Below are positions 15,107 through 24,449 of a DNA stretch of 64,000 nt, one piece after another. The translations under genes and the position numbers were made by a program. The notes under the pieces were generated by a model that searched no databases, was not told the DNA's origin, and saw nothing but the letters and a program-made list of their open reading frames with translations. The stretch lies in contig JAJTEH010000001.1 of assembly GCA_021298355.1 (NCBI GenBank), positions 269,164 to 333,163 of the forward strand. The letters run 5' to 3'. This stretch comes from Flammeovirgaceae bacterium (GTDB taxonomy: Bacteria > Bacteroidota > Bacteroidia > Cytophagales > Cyclobacteriaceae). Position 1 is the stretch's first letter, and every line of letters begins with the position of its first letter.

Positions 15107-17623
15107 ATGCGCGTTATTACTTCTGTTCTGTTGTTAAGTATATCTATTCTTAGTTTTTCTCAACCCACACAACCACCCGGTATACATACCGGGTACCTGA
15201 AACAGAAAATAAAGAAATTAAACTTTCTTGGTTCGGTATTGTATGTGGCTGCCCACCCAGACGATGAAAACACCCGAGCCATTACCTACTTTGCAAATGG
15301 CCAACTTGCTACTACTGCCTACTTATCCATGACACGCGGAGATGGCGGCCAAAACCTGATTGGCCCCGAAATCCGCGATGAGTTAGGACTTATAAGAACA
15401 CAAGAGTTGTTAGCAGCCAGAAGAATAGATGGTGGACAACAATTTTTTACCCGAGCCAACGACTTCGGTTTTTCAAAAAGTGCAACTGAAACATTTTCAA
15501 TCTGGGGTAAAGATGAAATACTATCGGATGTTGTAAGGATTTACCGCCAGTTTCAACCCGATGTAATTATCACAAGATTTCCTCCTGATGAAAGGGCTGG
15601 GCATGGACATCATACAGCTTCGGCCATGTTGGCGCAAGAAGCTTTTGATATGGCTGCCAATGTCAATCTCTATTCTGATCAATTAAAAGTATACAAACCC
15701 TGGCAAGCGAAACGCATTTACATAAACACAGGCCGCTGGTGGAATCAAACCGTTAACGAAAAGTCTCCGGGTGTTATTACGGTTAATGTAGGGGGATACT
15801 CTGGCTTATTAGGTAATTCATATACAGAAATTGCAGCAGTAAGCAGAAGCCAACACAAAAGCCAAGGTTTCGGAAGCAGAGGAACACGTGGCGACCAAGT
15901 AGAATTTCTTGAACATGTTAAAGGCGAAACGGCAACAACATCTGTTTTTGATGGTGTAGATACATCATGGAGAAGAATAAAAGGAGGTGAGTTGGTTCAA
16001 CCTTTGGTTACAAAATTGATTCAAGGATTTAATGAAGAAAAACCGGAAGCATCAGTTGTATTATTGGTAAAAATACATGAGCAAATTTTGCAATGCGAAG
16101 CAGGCGTTTGGAGAGACAGAAAGGTAAAAGAAACAGAAGAATTGATTAAAGCATGCTTAGGTTTATATGCCGAAGCCATTAGCGATCAGTTTTGGTCTAG
16201 CGATGGGTATCCGGTTTTAGCCAACATGGAGTTGATTATGCGGGCTGGCGGTAATGTTCAGATAAAAGCAATTAAAGCAAATAACTTAGGGTACGATACA
16301 ACAGTAAATCTTGCTTTGCAAAGCAACAAACCGCTTCAATTCAAAACAAAAAAAGTGTTAAAGCAAAAATCGTATTCAGATCCATATTGGTTACAAGAAG
16401 AACACACACAAGGTATATTCAAAGTTCCGAATGAATCATTAATAGGTAAACCCGAAGCAGAGGCACCCATTCAATTTCTGTTTGAATTAACAATTGAAGA
16501 CAAACCATTTACCCTGAGTGTTCCTCTCTTACACAGAACAGTTGATCCTGTAAAAGGCGAATTGCTAAGGCAAGTAGAAATAGTACCTGCAGTAGTTTTA
16601 CAAAGCAATGAACCGGTATGGTTATTAAAACCGGGCGATCGAAAAGAGATTACCATTACAGCTAAATCTACAGTTGATAAAGTGTTAAATGGTAAAATTA
16701 TGCTCACGTTACCCACAGGCTGGCAAATGGAACCGGCCATGCACGAAGTAAATTTTTCGAAAAGAGGTGAAGAAGTTAAAAAGAAATTTATTCTAAGTCC
16801 ATCTGGCAATGCAACGAGCGGCCTTGTAAAAATAGACTTGCAAACCGACAATCTGGTTTTCAATCATTCCTTAAAAAATATTACGTACGATCATATTCCA
16901 GTGCAAACACTTCTGCCACATGCTACTGCTAATTTGGTTTTCTTAGATATTAAAACTGCGGGTAAAGTAATTGGGTATGTAAAAGGTGCAGGCGATGATG
17001 TTCCGCAAGCTTTACGCAATTTAGGGTATGAAGTTTGGGAAATGAAGAACGAAGAGATTACACCAGAAAATTTAAAAAAATTAGATGCAGTAGTGTTAGG
17101 TGTGCGCGCACTTAATACAAACGAACGTATCAAGTTTGTCATGAAAGATTTATTAAAGTATGTAGAAGAAGGAGGAACAATGCTTGTACAATACAATACT
17201 AATTTCGATTTAGAAACGGATGTTTTTTCTCCATATTCCCTTACCTTATCGCGCGATAGGGTAACGGAAGAAAATGCGGAAGTAAAATTTTTAATTCCCG
17301 ATCATCCGGTTATGAATTTCCCTAATAAAGTAACCCCCGAAGATTTTAACGGTTGGGTACAAGAACGGGGTTTGTATTTTCCTGGAAAGTGGGATAATCA
17401 ATTTAAAGCACTTTTATCGATGCACGATGTAAACGAATCTCCAAAAGAAGGAAGTTTGTTGGTAGCTCAATATGGCAAAGGTCAGTACATTTATACAGGT
17501 TTATCTTTCTTTCGCGAATTACCCGAAGGTGTAAGCGGTGCATATAAACTATTAGCCAATCTTGTTTCAGCCGGAAAGCAAAATCAATTACCGCCTACCG
17601 AAAAAATTAAAAAGAAAAAGTAA
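15107..17623 (+). CDS. Secreted PIG-L (LmbE-like) family deacetylase
   Basis: This 838-residue protein has a signal peptide (about 1-19, FSQ). The N-terminal third is a PIG-L zinc-dependent deacetylase: AHPDDE (His50, Asp52, Asp53) and the later HGHHTAS supply the metal site, with MTRGDGGQN and GLIRTQELLAARRIDGG as further family blocks. The middle is beta-sandwich-like, and about residues 600-730 resemble a class I glutamine-amidotransferase-like fold (LRNLGYEVWEM, DAVVLGVRALNTNE, YVEEGGTMLVQYNTN) with no obvious catalytic triad. The known family removes N-acetyl groups from sugars; the substrate here is unknown. Its TAA overlaps the ATG of a 37-codon membrane peptide, which in turn overlaps a sodium:solute symporter, so the three are translationally coupled. 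Confidence 0.88.
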   Translation: MRVITSVLLLSISILSFSQPTQPPGIHTGYLKQKIKKLNFLGSVLYVAAHPDDENTRAITYFANGQLATTAYLSMTRGDGGQNLIGPEIRDELGLIRTQELLAARRIDGGQQFFTRANDFGFSKSATETFSIWGKDEILSDVVRIYRQFQPDVIITRFPPDERAGHGHHTASAMLAQEAFDMAANVNLYSDQLKVYKPWQAKRIYINTGRWWNQTVNEKSPGVITVNVGGYSGLLGNSYTEIAAVSRSQHKSQGFGSRGTRGDQVEFLEHVKGETATTSVFDGVDTSWRRIKGGELVQPLVTKLIQGFNEEKPEASVVLLVKIHEQILQCEAGVWRDRKVKETEELIKACLGLYAEAISDQFWSSDGYPVLANMELIMRAGGNVQIKAIKANNLGYDTTVNLALQSNKPLQFKTKKVLKQKSYSDPYWLQEEHTQGIFKVPNESLIGKPEAEAPIQFLFELTIEDKPFTLSVPLLHRTVDPVKGELLRQVEIVPAVVLQSNEPVWLLKPGDRKEITITAKSTVDKVLNGKIMLTLPTGWQMEPAMHEVNFSKRGEEVKKKFILSPSGNATSGLVKIDLQTDNLVFNHSLKNITYDHIPVQTLLPHATANLVFLDIKTAGKVIGYVKGAGDDVPQALRNLGYEVWEMKNEEITPENLKKLDAVVLGVRALNTNERIKFVMKDLLKYVEEGGTMLVQYNTNFDLETDVFSPYSLTLSRDRVTEENAEVKFLIPDHPVMNFPNKVTPEDFNGWVQERGLYFPGKWDNQFKALLSMHDVNESPKEGSLLVAQYGKGQYIYTGLSFFRELPEGVSGAYKLLANLVSAGKQNQLPPTEKIKKKK

Positions 17624-17736
17624 TGGAAGAAAAACCACCTCTATTTCCTAAATGGAGTTATTGGTACTGGTTACTGATGATTTTTGCGGCTTTGCAATTG
17701 CTATTGTATTGGTGGCTTACTAAAACATTTTCATGA
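17623..17736 (+). CDS. 37-residue single-span membrane peptide coupled to a symporter
   Basis: The ATG at 17623 shares its A with the TAA of the PIG-L gene (TAATG), and the TGA at 17734-17736 overlaps the ATG of the symporter (ATGA). The peptide has a short polar head (MEEKPPLFPKW) and one aromatic-rich membrane span (YWYWLLMIFAALQLLLYWW). It is too short for routine gene calling, but the two-sided overlap argues strongly that it is translated. Small companion proteins are known next to sodium:solute symporters (DUF485 with ActP, DUF997 with PanF, DUF3311), so a small-subunit role is a reasonable inference. No family assignment was possible. Confidence 0.75.
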   Translation: MEEKPPLFPKWSYWYWLLMIFAALQLLLYWWLTKTFS

Positions 17737-19511
17737 ACAAGCTCGATTGGTTTATCCTTTTTGGTACGCTATTAACGATAGTAATATACGGTGTATATAA
17801 AACGCGTGGTAAAAAAACCATGCAAGGTTACATACAAGGTAACAATAACCTAAAATGGTGGATGATAGGTGTTTCTATTATGGCTACACAAGCCAGTGCC
17901 ATAACATTTCTTTCTGCTCCGGGGCAAGCCATTGAAGATGGTATGCGTTTTATTCAATTTTATTTTGGCTTACCCTTGGCCATGATCATCATCGCTGTTT
18001 TTATGGTTCCTATTTATTACAAGTTAAAAGTGTATACAGCTTACGAATATTTGGAGTCTCGATTCGATTTAAAAACACGAACATTAGCTGCTATTCTCTT
18101 TTTAATTTTGAGAGGTTTATCTGCCGGCATTACCTTGTTTGCACCTTCTATTGTATTAGCTACCATTTTAGGTTGGCCAGTTTTATTTACCACTATTTTA
18201 ATTGGTTTGTTTGTAATTGTTTATGTTGTAATCGGTGGAACGCAGGCAGTAAGTTTAACGCAACGCCAGCAGATGACGGTGATCATGAGCGGAATGATTC
18301 TGGCGGGTATTTTGGCTTATGCGAAATTACCATCTGACATAACTTTTTCTAAAGCCGTAAACATTGCTGGTGTTTTAGAAAAGTTTAACATGGTAAATGT
18401 ATTACCGGCAGATATACAAAATAAGTTGCCCGAAGGTGTGGCTACTGTTAACGATTTATCTTTCCTGCAAAAAGTAAATCTTGTTTTAAATGATCGGTTT
18501 AACATCTGGACGGGCTTAATCGCCAGCACATTTTTATTTCTTTCCTATTTCGGAACCGATCAATCTCAAGTATCAAGATATTTAGGAGGTAAGTCAATTA
18601 CAGAAAGTCGCATGGGTTTAATCTTTAATGGTTTGTTAAAAATACCGATGCAATTTGTGATTCTGTTTATAGGTGTTTTGGTTTTTCTCTTTTATCTTTT
18701 TAATTCTCAACCGGTTTTTCATAATCAGCCGGTGTGGAAACAAGCTTTACAAACTCCTGCGTCAGCACAGTTAACAGCGTATTCCGAAGAGTTCGAAAAA
18801 TTACAAGCAGAAAAAAAAGCAATTGTTCGGCAGTTATCTGCTGCCATAGATAAAAAGGATAATTCATCGATTCAAACGTTTAAAGCACAAATCCTCTCTT
18901 TGCAAAAATCAGAAAGAGTTGTACGAGATAGTGTTAAATCTACCATAAGCAGAAATTTGGCAGGTGCAAAAGTGCAAGACATAGATTATATGTTTTTAAA
19001 TTTTGTACTATCGCATTTACCTCACGGTATCATTGGTTTGTTGTTGGCTGTTATGTTTTCAGCGGCTATGTCATCAATGGCTTCTGAATTAAATGCGTTA
19101 GCTTCTACCACAACCATAGATGTATATAAAAGATCCGTAAATGAAAATGGAACAGATAAACATTACTTGTATGCCTCTAAAGGGTTTACTGTTCTATGGG
19201 CGTTGTTGGCTATAGTATTTGCAGTATTGGCTAATCACGCAGAAAACTTAATTCAGTTTGTTAACATTGTAGGTTCGTTGTTTTATGGAACTATACTTGG
19301 CATTTTTATGTGCGCTTTTTTTGTAAAGTATGTTCAGGGAACAGCAGTATTTTATGCAGCCATTGTTGCCGAAACTGTTGTTTTATCTTTATATAAATTT
19401 TCAGGTTTAGGATTTCTATTATTTAACCTGATAGGATGTGCTGTGGTAGTTTTATTAAGTATACTCATCCAATTTATTATCAATAGTTTTGAAACAAGAA
19501 ATCAACAATGA
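17733..19511 (+). CDS. Sodium:solute symporter (SSS family)
   Basis: This 592-residue integral membrane protein has about 13 predicted spans. Family signatures include GVSIMATQASAITFLSAPGQA near the N-terminus, YEYLESRFD, VVIGGTQAVSLTQRQQ, FGTDQSQVSRYLGGKS and FSAAMSSMASELNALASTTTIDVYKR. A hydrophilic insert (about 335-400, KLQAEKKAIVRQL) looks helical and lies between spans. The substrate is not readable; coupling with a PIG-L deacetylase suggests a sugar or amino-sugar derivative, which is inference. The start at 17733 overlaps the stop of the 37-residue peptide. A strong terminator follows. Confidence 0.92.
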   Translation: MNKLDWFILFGTLLTIVIYGVYKTRGKKTMQGYIQGNNNLKWWMIGVSIMATQASAITFLSAPGQAIEDGMRFIQFYFGLPLAMIIIAVFMVPIYYKLKVYTAYEYLESRFDLKTRTLAAILFLILRGLSAGITLFAPSIVLATILGWPVLFTTILIGLFVIVYVVIGGTQAVSLTQRQQMTVIMSGMILAGILAYAKLPSDITFSKAVNIAGVLEKFNMVNVLPADIQNKLPEGVATVNDLSFLQKVNLVLNDRFNIWTGLIASTFLFLSYFGTDQSQVSRYLGGKSITESRMGLIFNGLLKIPMQFVILFIGVLVFLFYLFNSQPVFHNQPVWKQALQTPASAQLTAYSEEFEKLQAEKKAIVRQLSAAIDKKDNSSIQTFKAQILSLQKSERVVRDSVKSTISRNLAGAKVQDIDYMFLNFVLSHLPHGIIGLLLAVMFSAAMSSMASELNALASTTTIDVYKRSVNENGTDKHYLYASKGFTVLWALLAIVFAVLANHAENLIQFVNIVGSLFYGTILGIFMCAFFVKYVQGTAVFYAAIVAETVVLSLYKFSGLGFLLFNLIGCAVVVLLSILIQFIINSFETRNQQ

Positions 19512-19523
19512 AAAATATGAAAT

Positions 19524-19557
19524 AAAAAAAGCTACCTGAAAAGGGTAGCTTTTTTTT
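19524..19557. terminator. bidirectional terminator after the symporter and DUF2911 genes
   Basis: AAAAAAAGCTACC (19524-19536) pairs with GGTAGCTTTTTTT (19544-19556) around TGAAAAG. The A- and T-tracts make it work for both converging genes. Confidence 0.88.
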
Positions 19558-19572
19558 CTTAGTATGAAGATT

Positions 19573-20424
19573 TTATTTCAACGTCTTCAAGAAATCTTCA
19601 TTCAATTTTACATAGCCAAAATCGTTTCCGTTTTCTTTAGCTAAGCGTATAGATTCATTGGCAGTTTCTCTTGCACCTTTTACATCACCTAACTTAGCTT
19701 GTATTTTTGCTTTTTGGTGTATATACCAAAATGCTTTAGGATTTATTTTTATTGCTTCGTTAATCCAAACTAAGGCTTGGTTTAAATCTTTTCCATTTTC
19801 TGCGTAATAGATAGCAGCGTTGGCATAATTACCGGGTGCAACTTTAGTGCTTGTTTCGATAGACTTCATCACTTTTGCATCGTAATCTACACCAATAGCA
19901 AATTTAACAGACGTATTTTCCCATGCTAACTCTACTTTACCGGTTTTGTTATTATCGGCAATGTCAGTAATGTTAACGGTGAACATGTCTACTTTCTCAG
20001 TTTGTTTGGTTGGTTTCACTTTAAAGTTAGCTACTTCATTTGCTTTGTCGTAGCTATCGGTATCGCCACCAAGTTTAATGTCTTTGTAAAGAGCAATTGT
20101 CCACTCAGTAGCACCTGGCCAAGTGAAAATCAGGTATTCGCCTTTAGCAACTTTTATTCCTTCAACGGTTACATCATCAGAGAAAGTAATTTTAGTTCCG
20201 TTGTTTGCACCTGTTCTCCAGATTTTTCCGAAAGGAACAATAAAGTCTGCACCTTCACCAAAAATTTTACGACCTTTTGTGCGAGGTCTTGAATAATCAA
20301 CTTTTACATCTGTTAAACCAACAACGGTAGATACAGAAGCAGCCGGGCTTGGCTGTGGAGTTACAACTTGAGCCTCAGCCACAGATGCAGCAAGAATCAG
20401 GATTGCAATAAATATTTTTTTCAT
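19573..20424 (-). CDS. Exported DUF2911 protein with C-terminal TPR-like helices
   Basis: This 283-residue protein has a signal peptide (about 1-19, AEA). Residues about 30-170 match DUF2911: VDYSRPRTKGRKIFG, VPFGKIWRTGANNGTKITF, GEYLIFTWP, and WTIALYKD. The last third (ALVWINEAIKINPKAFWYIHQKAKIQAKLGDVKGARETANESI) is TPR-like. DUF2911 proteins are common in Bacteroidota, often with this tail, and have no established function. The gene is convergent with the symporter and divergent from the glycosylase gene. Confidence 0.88.
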   Translation of the reverse strand: MKKIFIAILILAASVAEAQVVTPQPSPAASVSTVVGLTDVKVDYSRPRTKGRKIFGEGADFIVPFGKIWRTGANNGTKITFSDDVTVEGIKVAKGEYLIFTWPGATEWTIALYKDIKLGGDTDSYDKANEVANFKVKPTKQTEKVDMFTVNITDIADNNKTGKVELAWENTSVKFAIGVDYDAKVMKSIETSTKVAPGNYANAAIYYAENGKDLNQALVWINEAIKINPKAFWYIHQKAKIQAKLGDVKGARETANESIRLAKENGNDFGYVKLNEDFLKTLK

Positions 20425-20487
20425 AGTAATATTGGTTTTTTAAGCGCCCGAAAATACAGTTTTTTTCGCTGGCAACCGCGTTAAATT

Positions 20488-21075
20488 ATGTTATTGAACT
20501 CTGCTTTTTTTGAAAGAACACATGTTACCCAAATTGCAAAAGAGTTATTGGGTTGTACATTGTTCACTAAAATTGATAATCAGGTAACCGGAGGAATTAT
20601 TGTAGAAACAGAAGCTTATTCTTACAAAGAACGAGGTTGCCATGCTTACAACATGAAAAGAACTGCACGCACCCAAGTTATGTTTGGCAAGCCTGGTACT
20701 TTATATGTGTACCTTTGTTATGGTATGTATTCGTTAGTTAACATTGTAACAAACAAAGAAGAAGTACCAGAAGCAGTTTTGATTCGTGCTATAGAACCTA
20801 CCGAAGGTTTAAACATCATGCAAACAAGATGCGCAAAAATAAAAGCCAATAAGTTAACCGCAGGACCGGGCAAATTAACGCGCGCACTGGGCATTACCCG
20901 AAAACTTAATGGAATTGAACTACCATCTGATTTAATTTGGATTGAAAAAGAAGAGAAGATACCCAAAGCAGCTGTAGTTTCTACCACCAGAATTGGAATA
21001 GATTATGCCGGAGATGATGCACAACTGCCTTGGAGGTTTTATCTTCGCGAAAATTTATGGGTTTCAAAAAAGTAA
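20488..21075 (+). CDS. DNA-3-methyladenine glycosylase (AAG/MPG type)
   Basis: This 195-residue base-excision repair enzyme removes alkylated purines. It has FFERTHVTQIAKELLGC, the catalytic glutamate in GGIIVETEAY, the CHAYNMKRTART segment, and MFGKPGTLYVYLCYGMYSLVNIVTN, EAVLIRAIEPTEG and AGPGKLTRALGI. Length and motifs are normal. It overlaps the start of the following OmpA-family gene by 19 bases in another frame, so the two are probably co-transcribed even though their functions are unrelated. Confidence 0.95.
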   Translation: MLLNSAFFERTHVTQIAKELLGCTLFTKIDNQVTGGIIVETEAYSYKERGCHAYNMKRTARTQVMFGKPGTLYVYLCYGMYSLVNIVTNKEEVPEAVLIRAIEPTEGLNIMQTRCAKIKANKLTAGPGKLTRALGITRKLNGIELPSDLIWIEKEEKIPKAAVVSTTRIGIDYAGDDAQLPWRFYLRENLWVSKK

Positions 21076-22571
21076 TTGTATTGTGTGTATTAACGATGTG
21101 TTCTGGCCATGTTTCAGCACAAAGCGATTTTGCTATTATACAGGCTATTGTTAATTCACCTGCTGATGAATTAAATCCTGTACTATCCGAAGATGGTAAT
21201 TGGTTTTTTGTTACGCGCGCTTACCACGCACAAAATATTGGCGGTTTAAAAGATCCTGGCGATATCTGGTTTACCCAAAAAGTAAACGGTCAGTGGCTTC
21301 CGCTGCAACAGGCTTCTTTACTAAACGATACGGGTTATAACACAGTAGCTGGCATATTGCAAAACGGTTCTATTCTTGTTTTAAATAGGATAGGAGATAA
21401 GCAAACGCCAGCAAAAGCACAGGGCATGGCCATTGCTAAGTTTAACGGTACAACTTGGCAATACGAAAACAATCTATCAACGCCTTACTTTCGTTCCGTT
21501 CAACCGGTTATAAACGGAAGGTTATCTGCCGATGAAAATTTTCTAGTGTATGCTGCGGAAAGTTACGGTACTGTAGGTGTTGAGGATATCTATCTTCTTC
21601 GTAAAAATGATACTGGTTGGAGCGAACCCTTACACCTGGGAAGCGAAGTTAATTCTGATTTGCAAGAGTTAAGCCCATCGTTAAGTAAAACTAACGACAC
21701 ATTGTTTTTTGCAACAACCAAAAGAAACAGCACAACCAGTTTCGATATTGTTTTTTCTTTAAGAAAAGATGATACATTTTTAAATTGGACAAAGCCGCAA
21801 TCTTTATCTTCCATCAATTCTAAATACAGAGAGTTGTTTTATACTTCATTAGGAAATGGCAATGCCTATTATACATCAACGTTTTCAAGCGAAGGGTATG
21901 GAGATGTAAAGTTTTTAGTTAAACATGAAATTAAAGATACCCTTGAGCAAGTAAAGAAAGAGGTTGTTGAACCAACTTTATTAGGTTTGTTACTGAATAG
22001 TAAGACAAATACATTTATTGATGGAACTATAGAAATTACCGGAGAAAATTTTAATAAAAAAATCAAAGTTGAACAAGGCAGATTTTCTATTGAATTAGAA
22101 AACAAAAAAACATACGCGATTGCTGCTGAGGCAAAAGGTTATATTTCATTTTACGAAAAATTAATTCTTGATTTTAAGGATAATAATTCTTTTACATATA
22201 CCATTAAGCTAAAGCCTATTGAAGTGGGCGCAACGGTTCAATTAAAGAATGTTTTATTTAAACAGAGTTCAACAGAATTGTTAGAAGAATCTAAAGAAGA
22301 ATTAAACCAGGTTGTGGCTTTCATGAAGCAAAATCCTTCCGTTAGAATTTTGTTATCCGGCCATACAGACAACAGAGGTGTTGTTGTGGATAATCTAAGG
22401 CTTTCGCAAATGCGAGCAGATAAAATAAAGCAATATTTAGTGAGTAAAGGAATTTCAGGCAAAAGAATTAAAGGAAAAGGTTTTGGAGGAAGTAAACCAT
22501 TATTACCCAACGATTCCGAAGAAAACAGAAAGATGAACAGACGAGTAGAATTTACAATTACCAGGTCATAA
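21057..22571 (+). CDS. OmpA-family outer-membrane protein with PD40-like N-terminal domain
   Basis: The start is set at ATG 21057, which gives a signal peptide ending at VSAQ; an upstream in-frame TTG at 21030 would place nine odd residues before it. The mature protein (504 codons in all) has WD40-like PD40 repeats (about 25-300: LNPVLSEDGNWFFVTRAY, RLSADENFLVYAAESYG, LSPSLSKTNDTLFFATT), a carboxypeptidase-regulatory-like segment (about 315-385), and a C-terminal OmpA peptidoglycan-binding domain (about 395-504: NVLFKQSSTELLEES, ILLSGHTDNRG, NLRLSQMRADKIKQYL, NRKMNRRVEFTI). This order is common in Bacteroidota. It probably links outer membrane and cell wall. It overlaps the glycosylase gene by 19 bases. 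Confidence 0.92.
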   Translation: MGFKKVIVLCVLTMCSGHVSAQSDFAIIQAIVNSPADELNPVLSEDGNWFFVTRAYHAQNIGGLKDPGDIWFTQKVNGQWLPLQQASLLNDTGYNTVAGILQNGSILVLNRIGDKQTPAKAQGMAIAKFNGTTWQYENNLSTPYFRSVQPVINGRLSADENFLVYAAESYGTVGVEDIYLLRKNDTGWSEPLHLGSEVNSDLQELSPSLSKTNDTLFFATTKRNSTTSFDIVFSLRKDDTFLNWTKPQSLSSINSKYRELFYTSLGNGNAYYTSTFSSEGYGDVKFLVKHEIKDTLEQVKKEVVEPTLLGLLLNSKTNTFIDGTIEITGENFNKKIKVEQGRFSIELENKKTYAIAAEAKGYISFYEKLILDFKDNNSFTYTIKLKPIEVGATVQLKNVLFKQSSTELLEESKEELNQVVAFMKQNPSVRILLSGHTDNRGVVVDNLRLSQMRADKIKQYLVSKGISGKRIKGKGFGGSKPLLPNDSEENRKMNRRVEFTITRS

Positions 22572-22597
22572 AAAAAGCTGCGAGTTTGCAGCTTTTA
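22571..22597. terminator. intrinsic terminator after the OmpA-family gene
   Basis: AAAAGCTGC (22573-22581) pairs with GCAGCTTTT (22588-22596) around a six-base loop. The T-tract is short on the plus side and the A-tract longer, so it may also serve the converging rhodanese gene. Confidence 0.75.
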
Positions 22598-22612
22598 TGT
22601 TCATGTGTAACC

Positions 22613-22930
22613 TTAATAAGTTGGCATCGATGTATCAATTTCTTTTGCCCACGCCAGAATTCCTCCCTTCAAATTGTATAAGTTAGTAAACCCATGATTT
22701 TTCTCTAGGAACTGAATGATTTGTCCGCTACGCCCGCCACTTCTACAATGTACAACAACCTGTTTATCTTTTGATATTTTATCCATGTTGTGAGGCACAT
22801 CGTGCATAGGAATCAGCTCTCCGCCAATTTCGCAAATGTCAACCTCATGTGGTTCGCGCACATCAATCAATTGAAAGTCTGCTTTGCTATCTATCAATTG
22901 CTTTAATTCTTGTACAGATATTTCTTTCAT
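22613..22930 (-). CDS. Single-domain rhodanese-like protein
   Basis: This 105-residue cytoplasmic protein is one rhodanese domain: FQLIDVREPHEVDICEIGGELIPM, then the active loop VVHCRSGGRSG with the catalytic Cys62, and LKGGILAWAKEID at the end. The loop length suits thiosulfate sulfurtransferases rather than Cdc25-like phosphatases. The natural substrate is unknown. It is a lone gene with a TAnnTTTG box only five bases upstream of its start, which would give a nearly leaderless mRNA. Confidence 0.93.
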   Translation of the reverse strand: MKEISVQELKQLIDSKADFQLIDVREPHEVDICEIGGELIPMHDVPHNMDKISKDKQVVVHCRSGGRSGQIIQFLEKNHGFTNLYNLKGGILAWAKEIDTSMPTY

Positions 22931-22935
22931 ATATA

Positions 22936-22943
22936 CAAAAGTA
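22936..22943 (-). promoter_or_regulatory. candidate -7 box for the rhodanese gene (TACTTTTG)
   Basis: Read on the minus strand, TACTTTTG is an exact TAnnTTTG match, and its last base is five bases from the ATG. There is no clear -33 box. If used, transcription would start at or next to the start codon. Confidence 0.35.
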
Positions 22944-23108
22944 AAATTCGATTTTGGTAAATACTTCTAATACTTCGGAACTAAATTTAGTTTGCTTATA
23001 TTAAAAGAATATTAATTTTTGTAAAGGTATTGTTCAAATATGGCAATTACAAGTTTGAAAGAAAATGTATCCGCTTGCAATTGCGTATGTTTGTACTTTC
23101 TTTAGCCC

Positions 23109-24449
23109 ATGAATATCATAAAAAAAATAGCAAAAGCCGGACTGTGGTGTATAGTAACACTTACAGTCTTGTTTTTTATTTTTTTTGCTCCCATCAATGA
23201 TAAACCTTTAGAAAAACAATCTTTCTACCATAAAAATATACAAGCCGTTAATAAGGTAAAGTTAGATGTGTACCCCACGCAACAAACTTTAAAAGTGGCG
23301 TGGCGCAAAATAAATATTACACCACATGAGTTTATTGCAATGGCCGGGTACAGACCCAGAAATGCTTTTGAAACCGTGCACGATTCTCTTTTTGCAAAAG
23401 TGATGGTAATGGATAATGGAAGTGCAAAATTTGCTATGATTAGTCTCGATTTATTACTCTTTCCACCTGCATTAAAAGAGAAATTAAACTCGTATAAAGA
23501 TGAATTACACATTACAGATTATTATTTAAGCGCCACCCATACACACAATGGTTTCGGTTGTTGGAATAATTCTTTTGCCGGAGAAATTATTGCCGGAACA
23601 TATAGCGAAGCGTTACTAGATAGTTTAACAGAGAAGATTATTCGCTCAATAAAAATTGCGCAACAAGATGTACAGCCCGCAAAGCTATTGTATACCGAAA
23701 TACAGGCAGATGAGTTGGTTATTAACCGATTAGAAGACAATGCCCCTGTAGATGGTACAGTTCGTGCCTTGCAATTTGTTCGCGCAGATTCATCGAAAGC
23801 ATTATGGCTTACGTTTAGCGGGCATCCCACTAGCATCAGCAAAAAAAGTTTGGCCTTATCTGCCGATTACCCCGCAGTTATAGCCAGAGAAATGGTAAAC
23901 GATGGAGTTGAATTTACGATGTTTATGGCAGGCATGGTAGGAAGCCATCGCGTGCGCGACAACGGTTTAAGCGATTTTGATTTGGTAGAAAAAACCGGAC
24001 AAGCCATAGCCGAAAAAATACATCGTGCTACATGGGTTATTCAACCCGATACATTGCCTGTAGTTTATAGTAAAGTGCCATTGCAATTCGGATATCCTCA
24101 AGTAAGGATTACTTCGCATATGAAAGTAAGATCGTGGTTGTTTAATGCTGCACTAAATCCTTTGCAAGGAGAGATACAATTGTTATCGGTGGGTAATATA
24201 AATTTTATAAGTACTCCATGCGATTTTTCCGGAGAGTTGTTTATAAATAATATAAAAAACACAATAAACCAACCTGTTGTAATAACCAGTTTTAATGGAG
24301 ATTATGTAGGGTACATTACCGAGGATAAATATTATTTTACAAGTAAAAAAGAAGAGGTACGTGCAATGAATTGGGTCGGGCCTTATCACGGAGAAATGTT
24401 TGCAACCATCATCAATACATTATTGAAAAAGAAAGAATCGTTACCATGA
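23109..24449 (+). CDS. Membrane-anchored neutral-ceramidase-like protein
   Basis: This 446-residue protein has an N-terminal membrane anchor (about 12-28, LWCIVTLTVLFFIFF). The rest resembles the N-terminal domain of neutral/alkaline non-lysosomal ceramidases: KVAWRKINITPHEFIAMAGY, AKFAMISLDLLLFP, the probable metal-binding SATHTHNG, and SGHPTSIS. The loop that carries the nucleophilic serine in characterised enzymes (GDVSPN-like) reads AGMVGSHRV here, and the C-terminal domain is short, so amidase activity on ceramide is uncertain. Similar proteins are common in Bacteroidota. Its TGA overlaps the ATG of a small two-span membrane protein. Confidence 0.75.
   Translation: MNIIKKIAKAGLWCIVTLTVLFFIFFAPINDKPLEKQSFYHKNIQAVNKVKLDVYPTQQTLKVAWRKINITPHEFIAMAGYRPRNAFETVHDSLFAKVMVMDNGSAKFAMISLDLLLFPPALKEKLNSYKDELHITDYYLSATHTHNGFGCWNNSFAGEIIAGTYSEALLDSLTEKIIRSIKIAQQDVQPAKLLYTEIQADELVINRLEDNAPVDGTVRALQFVRADSSKALWLTFSGHPTSISKKSLALSADYPAVIAREMVNDGVEFTMFMAGMVGSHRVRDNGLSDFDLVEKTGQAIAEKIHRATWVIQPDTLPVVYSKVPLQFGYPQVRITSHMKVRSWLFNAALNPLQGEIQLLSVGNINFISTPCDFSGELFINNIKNTINQPVVITSFNGDYVGYITEDKYYFTSKKEEVRAMNWVGPYHGEMFATIINTLLKKKESLP

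Noticed and set aside
21030..21056. Upstream TTG start for the OmpA-family gene
   Set aside because: It would put nine unrelated residues before a clear signal peptide that begins at ATG 21057.
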